From the NCBI GenBank assembly GCA_012845835.1, contig JABAKD010000006.1:2643006-2707005 (forward strand): a DNA stretch of 64,000 nt, written 5' to 3'. This DNA comes from Undaria pinnatifida (Eukaryota > Sar > Phaeophyceae > Laminariales > Alariaceae). This document shows positions 46,680-60,000 of the stretch, one piece after another. A model generated the notes under the pieces. It was not told where the DNA came from, searched no databases, and was given only the letters and a program-made list of their open reading frames with translations. Each line of letters begins with the position of its first letter. The stretch's first letter is position 1. The position numbers and the translations under genes were made by a program.

Positions 46680-49600
46680 ATTACCTCCTCGAAAACTTCC
46701 ATTGCTTCCATGAAAGCTTGCATGGATTTTGTCGTGGAGGTTACTTCCATGGAAGCTTTCGTGGGAGCTTTCGTGGAAGTTCCTGTTGAAGTTTTTCCGT
46801 GAAATTTTTTTATCTTGCATATCTTTCATGCTAGCTTTCGTGCAAGCTTTCGTGGACGCTTCCGTGCAAATTTCTTCCGTGACATCATCCAAAACTTCAG
46901 CGAAAGCTTCCATTACTTCCATGAAATCTTCCATGGAAACTTTCGTGGTAGTTACGTCCATGGAACATTACGTGGGAGCTTTAGTGGATGTTTGCGTAAA
47001 AATGACTTTTGTGGAAGGATTCAAATCTTGCATTTCTTTCATGCAAGCTTCCGTGGAAGCTTTCGTGGACGTTTTCGTGCAAACTGCTTCCGTAATATCT
47101 TCCATAACTTCCGCGAAAGTTTTCATTGCTTTCATGAAAGCTTCCGTTTAAGCGTTCCCGGTAGTCACTTCCATGGAAGCTTTCGTGCATGCTTGCGTGG
47201 AAGTTACGTCCGTGGAAACTTTCAAACTATCCATATCTTCCTTGGGAGCTTTCGTGGAAGCTTTCGTGGTAGCTTCCATGCAAGTTGTATCGGAGAAAGC
47301 TTTCAAACCTTCCGCGAAAGCTTTTATTACTTCCATAAAAGCTTCCGTAGAAGCTTTCGTAGTAGGTACAGCCATGGAAGCTTTCGTGGAAGCTTTTGAG
47401 GATGCTTGAGTGGAAGATTTATTCGGGAAATCTTTCAAATTTTCCATTTCTGTCATGGAGGCTTTCGTGGAAGCTTTCGTGGACGATTCCGTGGACGTTG
47501 AGTTTGTGAACGTTTCCTTGAACTTCGGCGGAAGCTTCCATTACTTGGACAAAAGCTTCCATGTGAGTATTCGTGGAAGTTTCTTCCATGAAAGCTTGCG
47601 TGGAAGCTCCCGTGGAAGTTACTTTGTGGTAGCTTGTATATTTTTTTTGTATGTTCCATGGAACGTTTCGTGTAATCGTTCGTGAAAGCTTCGTTGGAAG
47701 TTGCTTCCGTGAAAGCTTTCATAATTTCCGCGAAAGCTTCGATTTCTCCCATGAAAGCTTCCATGAAAGCTTCCGTGGAAGCTTTCGAGGAAGCTCCCGT
47801 CAAGGTTTCTTCCGTTGAAGCTTTCATACCTTCCATATTTGTCATGGAAGCTTTCGTGGACATTTCCGTGCAAGTTACTTCCGTGGAAGCTGTCATATCT
47901 TCCATATATTTCATGAAAGCTTTCGTGAAAGCTTTTGTGGAAGCGTCCATGCAAGTTGCTTTGCGGGAAGCTCCCAAAACCTCCAGGAAAACTTCTATTT
48001 CTCACATGAAAGCTTCCATGGAAGCTTTCGTGGTAGTTTTTTCCATGGAAGCTTTCGTGGAAGCTTTCATGGATGCTGGCGTGAACGTTACACATGTGGA
48101 AGCTTTCAAATCTTCAATATCTTATATGGAAGCTTTCGGGGATGTTTGAATGGAAAATTCCGTGTACGTTAAATCTGTAAAAGCTTCCCAAACTTCAACG
48201 AAAGCTCATCTTTCTTCCAGAAAATCCTTCACAGAAATTTCCGTGGAAGCTTCTATAACGTCTGCGAAACCTTCCATTACTTCCATCAAAGCTTCCATGA
48301 AAGCTTCCGTGGAAGTTACATTCGCGAAAACTTCCATTAATAATGTAAAAGCTTCCATGGAAGCTTTCGTGGGAGTTTCTTCCATGGAAGCTTTCGTGGG
48401 AGCTTTCGCGGAAGTTCCTGTTATCGTTACTTCCGTGGAAGCTGTCATATCTTCCATATCTTTCATGCAAGCTTTCGTGAAAGCTTTCGTGGACGCTTCC
48501 GTGCAAGTTGCTTCCGTGAAATATTCCATAACTTCCGCGGAAAATTCAATTGCTTCCATTGAAGCTTCCATGAATGCGTTCCAGGTAGTTACTTCCATGG
48601 AAGCTTTCGTGGAAGCTTTCGTGGACGTTTTCGTGCAAATTACTTCCGTGGAATCCTAAATAACGTCCGCGAAAGTTTTCATTGCTTCCATGAAAGCTTC
48701 CATGGATTTTGTCGTGGAGGTTACTTCCATGGAAGCCTTCGTGGGAGCTTTCGTGGAAGTTCCTTTTAAAGGTTTTTACGTGGAAGTTTTTATATCTTGC
48801 ATATCTTTCATGCTAGCTTTCGTGCAAGCTTTCGTGGACGCTTCCGTGCAATTTTCTTCCGTGACATCTTCCAAAACATCAGCGAAAGCTTCCATTACTT
48901 CCATGAAATCTTCCATGGAAACTTTCGTGGTAGTTACGTCCATGGAACATTACGTGGGAGCTTTAGTGGATGTTTGCGTGAAAGTGACTTTTGTGGAGGA
49001 ATTCAAGTCTTGCATTTCTTTCATGCAAGCTGCCGTGGAAGTTTTCGTGGACGTTTTCGTGCAAATTGCTTCCGTAATATCTTCCATAACTTCCGCGAAA
49101 GTTTCCATTGCTTTCATGAAAGCTTCCGTTTAAGCGTTCCCGGTAGTCACTTCCATGGAAGCTTTCGGGAAAGCTTTCGTGCATGCTTGCGTGGAAGTTA
49201 CGTCCGTGGAAACCTTCAAACTATCCATATCTTCCTTGGGAGCTTTCGTGGAAGCTTTCGTGGTAGCTTCCATGCAAGCTGTATCGGAGGAAGCTTTCAA
49301 ACCTTCCGCGAAAGCTTTTATTACTCCCATAAAAGCTTCCGTGGAAGCTTTCGTAGTAGGTACCGCCATGGAAGCTTTCGTGGAAGCTTTTGTGGATGCC
49401 TGAGTGGAAAATTTATCTGGGAAAGCTTTCAAATCTTCCATTTCTGTCATGGAGGCTTTCTTGGAAGCTTTCGTGGACGATTCCGTGGACGTTGAGTCTG
49501 TGAAAGTTTCCTGAACTCCGGCGAAAGCTTCCATTACTTGGACAAAAGCTTCCATGTGAGTAGTCGTGGAAGTTTCTTCCATGAAAGCTTGCGTGGAAGC

Positions 49601-51235
49601 TCCCGTGGAAGTTACTTTGTGGAAGCTTGTATATATTTTTATATGTTCCATGGAACATTTCGTGTAAACGTTCGTGAAAGCTTCGTTGGAAGTTGCTTCC
49701 GTGAAAGCTTTCATAACTTCCGCGAAAGCTTCGATTTCTCCCATGAAAGATTCCATGAAAGCTTCCGTGGAAGCTTTCGTGGAAGCTCCCGTCAAAGTTT
49801 CTTCCGTTGAAGATTTCATATCTTCTATATTTGTCATGGAAGCTTTCGTGGAAGCTTTCGTGGACATTTCCGTTCAAGTTACTTCCTTGGAAGCTTTCTT
49901 ATCTTCCACGACTTCCGTGGGATCTTTCGCGGAAGCTTTCGTGGAAGCGTCCATGCAAGTTGCTTCGCGGGAAGCTCCCAAAACCTCCAGGAAAACTTCT
50001 ATTACTCCCATGAAAGCTTCCATGGAAGCTTTCGTGGTAGTAATTTCCATGGAAGCTTTCGTGAAAGCTTTCATGGATGCTAGCGTGAACGTTACACATA
50101 ATGGAAGCTTTCAAATTTTCAATATCTTATTTGGAAGCTTCCGGGGATGTTTGAATGAAAAAATTTCGTGAACGTTAAATCTGTGAAAGCTTCCAAAACT
50201 TCCACGGAAGCTCATCTTTCTTCCAGGAAAGCCTTCACAGAATTTTCCGTGGAAGCTTCTATAACGTCCGCGAAACCTTCCGTTACTTCCATCAAAGCTT
50301 CCATGAAAGCTTTCGTGAAAGTTACATTCGCGAAAACTTCCATTAATCATTTTTCAGCTTCCATGGAAGCTTTCGTGGGAGTTTCTTCCATGGAAGCTTT
50401 CGTGGGAGCTTTCGCGGAAGTTCCCGTTAACGTTACTTCCGTGGAAGCTGTCATATCTTCCATATCTTTCATGCAAGCTTTCGTGAAAGCTTACGTAGAC
50501 GCTTCCGTGCAAGTTGCTTCCGTGAAACATTCCATAACTTCCGCGGAAACTTCATTGCTTCCATTAAAGCTCCCATTAACGCGTTCCAGGTAGTTACTCC
50601 CATGGAAGCTTTCGTGGAAGCTTTCGTGGATGTTTGCGTGGAAGTGACTTTTGTGGAAGAATTCAAATCTTGCATTTCTTTCATGCAAGCTTCCGTCGAA
50701 GCTTTCGTGGACGTTTTCGTGCAAACTGCTTCCGTGGAATCCTCCATAACATCCGCGAAAGTTTCCATTGCTTCCATGAAAGCTTCCATGGATTTTGTCG
50801 TGGAGGTTACTTCCATGGAAGCTTTCGTGGGAGCTTTCGTGGAAGTACCTGTTGAAGTTTTTTCCGTGGAAGTTTTTATATCTTGCATATCTTTCATGCT
50901 AGCTTTCGTGGAAGCTTTCGTGGACGCTTCCGTGTAAATTTCTTCCGTGACATCTTCCAAAACTTCAGCGAAAGCTTCCATTATTTCCATGAAATCTTCC
51001 ATGGAAACTTTCGTGGTAGTTTCGTCCATGGAACATTACGTGGGAGCTTTAGTGGATGTTTGCGTGGTAGTGACTTTTGTGGAAGAATTCAAATCTTGCA
51101 TTTCTTTCATGCAAGCTTCCGTGGAAGCTTTCGTGGACGTTCTCGTGCAAATTGCTTCCGTAATATCTTCCATAACTTCCGCGAAAGTTTCCATTGCTTT
51201 CATGAAAGCTTCCGTTTAAGCGTTCCGGTAGTCAC
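46680..51235. repeat. Satellite higher-order repeat of about 2.0-2.1 kb
   Basis: Landmarks recur in the same order. GACATCTTCCAAAAC (one variant GACATCATCC) lies near 46884, 48870 and 50950. A TTCGTGCATGCTTGCGTGG block lies near 47180, 49180 and 51260. A TA-rich GTATATTTTT tag lies near 47637, 49628 and 51714. Spacings are about 1,986 and about 2,083 bp. Confidence 0.8.
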
Positions 51236-54200
51236 TTCCATGGAAGCTTTCGGGAAAGCTTTCGTGCATGCTTGCGTGGAAGGTACGTCCGTGGAAACTT
51301 TCAAACTATCCATATCTTCCTTGGAAGGTTTCGTGGAAGCTTTCGTGGCAGCTTCCATGCAAGTTGTATCGGAGAAAGCTTTCAAACCTTCCGCGAAAGC
51401 TTTCATTACCTCCATAAAAGCTTCCGTGGAAGCTTTCGTAGTAGGTACCGCCATGGAACCTTTCGTGGAAGCTTTTGTGGATACTTGAGTGGAAGATTTA
51501 TTTGGGAATGCTTTCAAATCTTCCATATCTGTCATGGAGGCTTTCGTGGAAGCTTTCGTGGACGATTCCGTGGACGTTGAGTCTGTGAAAGTTTCCTGCA
51601 CTTCGGCGGAAGCTTCCATTACTTCGACAAAAGCTTCCATGTGAGTATTCGTGGAAGTTTCTTCCATGAAAGCTTGCGTGGAAGCTCCCGTGGAAGTTAC
51701 TTTGTGGTAGCTTGTATATTTTTGTATATGTTCCATACAACATTTCGTGTAATTGTTCGTGAAAGCTTCGTTGGAAGTTGCTTCCGTGAAAGCTTTCATA
51801 ACTTCCGCGAAAGCTGCGATTTCTCCCATGAAAGCTTCCATGAAAACCTTCCGTGGAAGCTTTCGTGGAAGCTCCCGTCAACGTTTCTTCCGTTGAAGCT
51901 TTCATATCTTCCATATTTGTCATGGAAGCTTTCGTGGAAGCTTTCGTTGACGTTTTCGTGCAAATTGCTTCCGTAATATCTTCCATAACTTCCGCGAAAG
52001 TTTCCATTGCTTTCATGAAAGCTTCCGTTTAAGCGTTCCCGGTAGTTATTTCCATGGAAGGTTTCGGGAAAGCTTTCGTGCATGCTTGCGTGGAAGTTAC
52101 GTCCGTGGAAACTTTCAAACTATCCATATCCTCCTTGGGATCTTTCGTGGAAGCTTTCGTGGACGCTTTCGTGCAACGTTTTTCCGTGACATCTTCCAAA
52201 ACATCAGCGAAAGCTTCCATTACTTCCATGAAATCTTCCATGGAAACTTTCTTGGTAGTAACGTCCATGGAACATTACGTGGGAGCTGTAGTGGATGTTT
52301 GCGTGGAAGTGACTTTTGTGGAAGAATTCAAATCTTGCATTTCTTTCATGCAAGCTTCCGTGGAAGCTTTCGTGGACGTTTTCGTGCAAATTGCTTCCGT
52401 AATATCTTCCATAACATCCGCGAAAGTTTCCATTGCTTTCATGAAAGCTTCCGTTTAAGCATTCCCGGTAGTCTATTCCATGGAAGCTTTCGGGAAAGCT
52501 TTCGTGCATGCTTGCGTGGAAGTTACGTCCGTGGAAACCTTCAAACTATCCATAACTTCCTTGGGAGCTTTCGTGGAAGCTTTCGTGGTATCTTCCATGC
52601 ACGTTTTATCCGAGAAAGCTTCCAAACCTTCCGCGAAAGCTTTCATTACCTCCATAAAAGCTTCCGTGGGAACTGTCGTAGTAGGTACCGCCATGGAACC
52701 TTTCGTGGAAGCTTTTGTGGATGCTTGAGTTAAAGATTTATTTAGGAAAGCTTTCAAATCTTCCATATCTGTCATGGAGGTTTTCGTGGAAGCTTTCGTG
52801 GACGATTCCGTGGACGTTGAGTCTGTGAAAGTTTCCTGCACTTCGATGAAAGCTTCCATTACTTCGACAAAAGCTTCCATGTGAGTATTCGTGGAAGTTT
52901 CTTCCATGAAAGCTTGCGTGGAAGCTCCCGTGGAAGTTACTTTGTGGTAGCTTGTATATTTTTGTATATGTTCCATACAACGTTTCGTGTTATCGTTCGT
53001 GAAAGCTTCGTTGGAAGTTGCTTCCGTGAAAGCTTTCATAACTTCCGCGAAAGCTGCGATTTCTCCCATGAAAGCTTCCATGAAAACCTTCCGTGGAAGC
53101 TTTCGTGGAAGCTCCCGTCAACGTTTCTTCCGTTGAAGCTTTCATATTTTCCATATTTGTTATGGAAGCTTTCGTGGAAGCTTTCGTGGACGTTTTCGTG
53201 CAAATTGCTTCCGTAATATCTTCCATAACTTCCGCGAAAGTTTCCATTGCTTTCATGAAAGCTTCCGTTTAAGCGTTCCCGGTATTCACTTCCATGGAAG
53301 CTTTCGGGAAAGCTTTCGTGCATGCTTGCGTGGAAGGTACGTCCGTGGAAACTTTCAAACTATCCATATCTTCCTTGGAAGGTTTCGTGGAAGCTTTCGT
53401 GGCAGCTTCCATGCAAGTTGTATCGGAGAAAGCTTTCAAACCTTCCGCGAAAGCTTTCATTACTTCCATAAAAGCTTCCGTGGGAACTTTCGTAGTAGGT
53501 ACCGCCATGGAACCTTTCGTGGAAGCTTTTGTGGATACTTGAGTGGAAGATTTATTTGGGAATGCTTTCAAATCTTCCATATCTGTCATGGAGGCTTTCG
53601 TGGAAGCTTTCGTGGACGATTCCGTGGACGTTGAGTCTGTGAAAGTTTCCTGCACTTCGGCGAAAGCTTCCATTACTTCGACAAAAGCTTCCATGTGAGT
53701 ATTCGTGGAAGTTTCTTCCATGAAAGCTTGCGTGGAAGCTCCCGTGGAAGTTACTTTGTGGTAGCTTGTATATTTTTGTATATGTTCCATACAACATTTC
53801 GTGTTATCGTTCGTGAAAGCTTCGTTGGAAGTTGCTTCCGTGAAAGCTTTCATAACTTCCGCGAAAGCTGCGATTTCTCCCATGAAAGCTTCCATGAAAA
53901 CCTTCCGTGGAAGCTTTCGTGGAAGCTCCCGTAAACGTTTCTTCCGTTGAAGCTTTCATATCTTCCATATTTGTCATGGAAGCTTTCGTGGAAGCTTTCG
54001 TTGACGTTATCGTGCAAATTGCTTCCGTAATATCTTCCATAACTTCCGCGAAAGTTTCCATTGCTTTCATGAAAGCTTCCGTTTAAGCGTTCCCGGTAGT
54101 TATTTCCATGGAAGGTTTCGGGAAAGCTTTCGTGCATGCTTGCGTGGAAGTTACGTCCGTGGAAACTTTCAAACTATCCATATCCTCCTTGGGATCTTTC

Positions 54201-57020
54201 GTGAAAGCTTTCGTAATAGCTTCCATGCAAGTTGTATCGGAGAAAGCTTACAAACCTTCCGCGAAAGCTTTCATTACTTCTAAAAAAGCTTCCGTGGAAG
54301 CTTTCGTAGTAGGTACCGCCATGGAACCTTTCGTGGAAGCTTTAGTAGATGCTTGAGTGGAAGATTTATTTAGAGAAGCGTTCAAATCTTCCATATCCGT
54401 CATGGAGGCTTTCGTGGAAGCTTTCGTGGACGTTTTCGTGCAAACTGCTTCCGTGGAATCCTCCATAACATCCGCGAAAGTTTCCATTGCTTCCATGAAA
54501 GCTTCCATGGATTTTTTCGTGGACGTTACTTCCATGAAAGATTTCGTGGGAGCTTTCGTGGAAGTTCCTGTTGAAGTTTTTTCCGTGGAAGTTTTTATAT
54601 CTTGCATATCTTTCATGCTAGCTTTCGTGGAAGCTTTCGTGGACGCTTCCGTGTAAATTTCTTCCGTGACATCTTCCAAAACTTCAGCGAAAGCTTCCAT
54701 TATTTCCATGAAATCTTCCATGGAAACTTTCGTGGTAGTAACGTCCATGGAACATTACGTGGGAGCTTTAGTGGATGTTTGCGTGGAAGTGACATTTGTG
54801 GAAGAATTCAAATCTTGCATTTCTTTAATGCAAGCTTCCGTCGAAGCTTTCGTGGACGTTTTCGTGCAAACTGCTTCCGTGGAATCCTCCATAACATCCG
54901 CGAAAGTTTCCATTGCTTCCATGAAAGCTTCCATGGATTTTTTCGTGGAGGTTACGTCCATGGAAGCTTTCGTGGGAGCTTTCGTGGAAGTACCTGTTGA
55001 AGTTTTTTCCGTGGAAGTTTTTATATCTTGCATATCTTTCATGCTAGCTTTCGTGGAAGCTTTCGTGGACGCTTCCGTGTAAATTTCTTCCGTGACATCT
55101 TCCAAAACTTCAGCGAAAGCTTCCATTATTTCCATGAAATCTTCCATGGAAACTTTCGTGGTAGTTCCGTCCATGGAACATTACGTGGGAGCTTTAGTGG
55201 ATGTTTGCGTGGAAGTGACTTTTGTAGAAGAATTCAAATCTTGCATTTCTTTCATGCAAGCTTCCGTGGAAGCTTTCGTAGACGTTTTCGTGCAAATTGC
55301 TTCCGTAATATCTTCCATAACTTCCGCGAAAGTTTCCATTGCTTTCATGAAAGCTTCCGCTTAAGCGTTCCCGGTAGTCACTTCCATGGAAGCTTTCGGG
55401 AAAGCTTTCGTGCATGCTTGCGTGGAAGGTACGTCCGTGGAAACTTTCAAACTATCCATATCTTCCTTGGGAGCTTTCGTGGAAGCTTTCGTGGTATCTT
55501 CCATGCAAGTTTTATTCGAGAAAGCTTCCAAACCTTCCGCGAAAGCTTTCATTACCTCCATAAAAGCTTCCGTGGGAACTTTCGTAGTAGGTACCGCCAT
55601 GGAACCTTTCGTGGAAGCTTTTGTGGATGCTTGAGTGGAAGATTTATTTGGGAATGCTTTCAAATCTTCCATATCTGTCATGGAGGTTTTCGTGGAAGCT
55701 TTCGTGGACGATTCCGTGGACGTTAAGTCAGTAAAAGTTTCCTGCACTTCGGCGAAAGCTTCCATTACTTCGACAAAGCTTCCATGTGAGTATTCGTGGA
55801 AGTTTCTTCCATGAAAGCTTGCGTGGAAGCTCCCGTGGAAGTTACATTGTGGTAGCTTTTTTTTTTTGTATATGTTCCATACAACGTTTCGTGTAATCGT
55901 TCGTGAAAGCTTCGTTGGAAGTTGCTTCCGTGAAAGCTTTCATAACTTCCGCGAAAGCTTCGATTTCTCCCATGAAAGCTTCCATGAAAACCTTCCGTGG
56001 AAGCTTTCGTGGAAGCTCCCGTCAACGTTTCTTCCGTTGAAGCTTTCATATCTTCCATATTTGTTATGGAAGCTTTCGTGGAAGCTTTCATGGACGTTTT
56101 CGTGCAAATTGCTTCCGTAATATCTTCCATAACTTCCGCGAAAGTTTCCATTGCTTTCATGAAAGCTTCCGTTTAAGCGTTCCCGGTAGATATTTCCATG
56201 GAAGGTTTCCGGAAAGCTTTCGTGCATGCTTGCGTGGAAGTTACGTCCGTGGAAACTTTCAAACTATCCATATCCTCCTTGGGATCTTTCGTGGAAGCTT
56301 TCGTGGTAGCTTCCATGCAAGTTGTATCTGAGAAAGCTTCCAAACCTTCCGCGAAACCTTTCATTACTTCCATAAAAGCTTTCGTGGAAGCTTTCGTAGT
56401 AGGTACCGCCATGGAAGCTTTCGTGGAAGCTTTTGTAGATGCTTGAGTGGAAGATTTTTTTGGAGAAGCGTTCAAATCTTCCATATCTGTCATGGAGGCT
56501 TTCGTGGAAGCTTTCGTGGACGATTCCGTGGACGTTGAGTCTGTGAAAGGTTCCTGAACTTCGGCGAAAGCTTCCATTACTTCGACAAAAGCTTCCATGT
56601 GAGTATTCGTGGACGTTTCTTCCATTAAAGCTTGCGTGGAAGCTCCCGTGGGAGTTACTTTGCGGGAAGCTCCCAAAACCTCCAGGAAAACTTCTATTAC
56701 TCCCATGAAAACTTCCATGGAAGCTTTTGTGGTAGTTATTTCCATGGAAGCTTTTGTAGAAGCTTTCATGGATGCTGGCGTGAAAGTTAAACATGTGGAA
56801 GCTTTCAAATCTTCAATATCTTATATGGAAGCTTTCGGGGATGTTTCAATGGAAAATTCCGTAACGTTAAATCTGTAAAAGCTTCCATAACTTGCACGAA
56901 AGTTCATCTTTCTTCCAGGAAAGCCTTCACAGAAGTTTCCGTGGAAGCTTCTATAACGTCCGCGAAACCTTCCATTACTTCCATCATAGCTTCCATGAAA
57001 GCTTCCATGGAAGTTACATT
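51236..57020. repeat. Satellite higher-order repeats of 814 bp and 426 bp
   Basis: The start of the GAAGCTTTCGGGAAAGC block (one step diverged) falls at about 51240, 52054, 52480, 53294, 54108, 55386 and 56198. Steps are 814, 426, 814, 814, 1278 (3 x 426) and 812. The TA-rich tag CTTGTATATTTTTGTATATG at 51711, 52951 and 53765 steps by 1240 (814+426) and 814. The GACATCTTCC block at 54669 and 55095 steps by 426. Because 814 is not a multiple of three, the reading frame shifts between units. Confidence 0.85.
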
Positions 57021-60000
57021 CGCGAAAACTTCCATTAATCATTTAAAAGCTTCCATGTAAGTTTTCGTGGGAGTTTCACCCATGGAATCTTTCGTGGGAG
57101 CTTTCGCGGAAGTTCCCGTTATCGTTACTTCCGTGGAAGCTGTCATATCTTCCATATCTTTCATGCAAGCTTTCGTGAAAGCTTTCGTGGACGCTCCCGT
57201 GCAAGTTGCTTCCGTGAAATATTCCATAACCTCGGCGGAAATTCCATTGCTTCCATTGAAGCTTCCATGAATGCGTTCCAGGTAGTTACTTCCATGGAAG
57301 CTTTCGTGGAAGCTTTCGTGGATGTTTGCGTGGAAGTGACTTTTGTGGAAGAATTCAAATCTTGCATATCTTTCAGGCAAGCTTCCGTGGAAGCTTTCGT
57401 GGACGTTTTCGTGCAAACTGCTTCCGTGGAATCCTCCATAACGTCCGCGAAAGTTTCCATTGCTTCCATGAAAGCTTCCATGGATTTTTTCGTGGAGGTT
57501 ACTTCCATGGAAGCTTTCGTGAGAGCTTTCGTGGAAGTTCCTGTTGTAGGTATTTCCGTGGAAGTATTTATATCTTGCATATCTTTCATGCTAGCTTTCG
57601 TGGAAGCTTTCGTGGACGCTTCCGTGCAAATTGCTTCCGTGACATTTTCCAAAACTTCAGCGAAAGCTTCCATTACTTCATTGAAATCTTCCATGAAAAC
57701 GTTCGTCGTAGTTACGTCCATGGAACATTGCGTTGGAGCTTTAGTGGATATTTGCGTGAAAGTGACTTTTGTGGAAGAATTCAAATCTTGCATTTCTTTC
57801 ATGCAAGCTTCCGTGGAAGCTTTAGTGGAAGCTTTCGTGGTAGCTTCCATGCAAGTTGTATCGGAGAAAGCTTCCAAACCTTCCGCGAAAGCTTTCATTT
57901 CTTCCATAAATGCTTCCGTGGGAACTTTCGTAGTAGGTACCGCCATGAAAGCTTTCGTGGAAGCTTTTGTGGACGCTTGAGTGGAAGATTTGTTTGGGAA
58001 AGCTTTGAAATCTTCCATATCTGTCATGGAGGTTTCGTGGAAGCTTTCGTGGACGATTCCGTGGACGTTGAGTCTGTGAAAGTCTCCTGAACTTCGGCGA
58101 AAGCTTCCATTACTTCGACAAAAGCTTCCATGTGAGTATTCGTGGAAGTTTCTTCCATTAGAGCTTGCGTGGAAGCTCCCGTGGGAGTTACTTTGCGGGA
58201 AGCTCCCAAAACCTTCAGGAAAACTTCTATTACTCCCATGAAAGCTTCAATGGAAGCTTTCGTGGTAGGTTTTTCCATGGAAGCTTTCGTAGAAGCTTTC
58301 ACGGATGCTGGCGTGAACGTTACACATGTGGAAGCTTTCAAATCTTCAATATCTTATATGGAAGCTTTCGAGAATATTTCAATGGAAAATTCGGTGGACG
58401 TAAATCTGTAAAAGCTTCCATACCTTGCACGAAAGCTCATCTTTCTTCTAGGAAAGCCTTCACAGAAGTTTCCGTGGAAGCTTCTATAACGTCCGCGAAA
58501 CCTTCCATTACATCCATCAAAGCTTCCATGAAAGCTTCCGTGGAAGTTACATTCGCGAAAACTTCCATTAATCTTTTAAAAGCTTCCATGGAAGCTTTCG
58601 TGGAAGTTTCTTCCATGGAAGCATTCGTGGGAGCTTTTGCGGAAGTTCCCGTTAACGTTACTTCCGTAGAAGCTGTCAAATCTTCCATATCTTTAATGCA
58701 AGCTTTCGTGAAAGCTTTCGTGGACGCTCCCGTGCAAGTTGCTTCCGTGAAATATTCCAAAACTTCCGCGGAAACTCCATTGCCTCCATTAAAGCTTCCA
58801 TGAATGCGTTCCAGGTAGTTACTTCCATGCAAGCTTTCGTGGAAGCTTTCGTGGATGTTTGCGTGGGAGTGACTTTTGCGGAAGAATTCAAATTTTGCAA
58901 ATCTTTCATGCAAGCTTCCGTGGAAGCTTTCGTGGACGTTTTCGTGCAAATTGCTTCCGTGGAATCCTCCATAACGTCCGCAAAAGTTTCCATTGCTTCC
59001 ATGGAAGCTTCCATGGATTTTTTCGTGGAGGTTACTTCCATGGAAGCTTTCGTGGGAGCTTTCGTGGAAGTTCCTGTTGTAGTTTTTTTCGTGGAAGTTT
59101 TTTTATCTTGCATATCTTTCATGCTAGCTTTCGTGGAAGCTTTCGTTGACGCTTCAGTGCAACTTTCCTCCGTGACATCTTCCAAAACTTCAGCGAAAGC
59201 TTCCACTACTCCCATGAAATTTTCCATGGAAAATTTCGTGGTATTTACGTCCATGAAACATTACGTGGGAGCTTTAGTGGATATTTCCGTGGATGATGAT
59301 GTCGTTGAAGCTTCCATAACTTCCGCGAAAGCTGTCATTACTTCCATGGGAGTTTCCATTGAATTTTGCGTGGAAGATACTTCTATGGGAGCTTCGGCAG
59401 AAGCTTTCGTGAAAGCTCCCGTGGGAGTTACTTTAGTAGAAGCTTATGTATTTTCTATATGTTCTATGGCACTTTTCGTGTAAGCTTTTGTGGAAGTTTC
59501 CGTTAAGGTTGCTTCCGTGAAAGCCTCCAAAACTTACGCGAAAGCTTCCATTACCCCCATGAAAGCTTCCATGGAAGCTGTCGTGGAAGCTTTCGTGGAA
59601 GCTCCCGTCAAAGTTTATTCCGTGGAAGCTTTCGTATCTGGCGTATCTTTAATGGAAGCTTTCGTGGAAGCGTTCGTGGACGCTTTGGCGGAAATTGCTT
59701 CCGTGAAAGCTTCCATATTATCCGCGGAAGATTTCATTGCTTCTATGAAGTCTTTCATGGAAGCTTTCGTGGACGTTACTTGCATGGAAACTTTCATATT
59801 TCCCATACCTTCCATGGAAGCTTTCGTGGCAGCTTTCGTGGATGCTGGCGTGAAAATTACATTTATGGAAGCTTTCAAATCTTCCATATCCTCTATGGAA
59901 GCTTTCGGGGACGTTTGCATAGAAGCTTCCGTGGACGTTGATTCCGTGAAAGCTTCCATGACTTCCGCGAAAGTTTACCTTACTTCCAGAAAAGCCTTCG

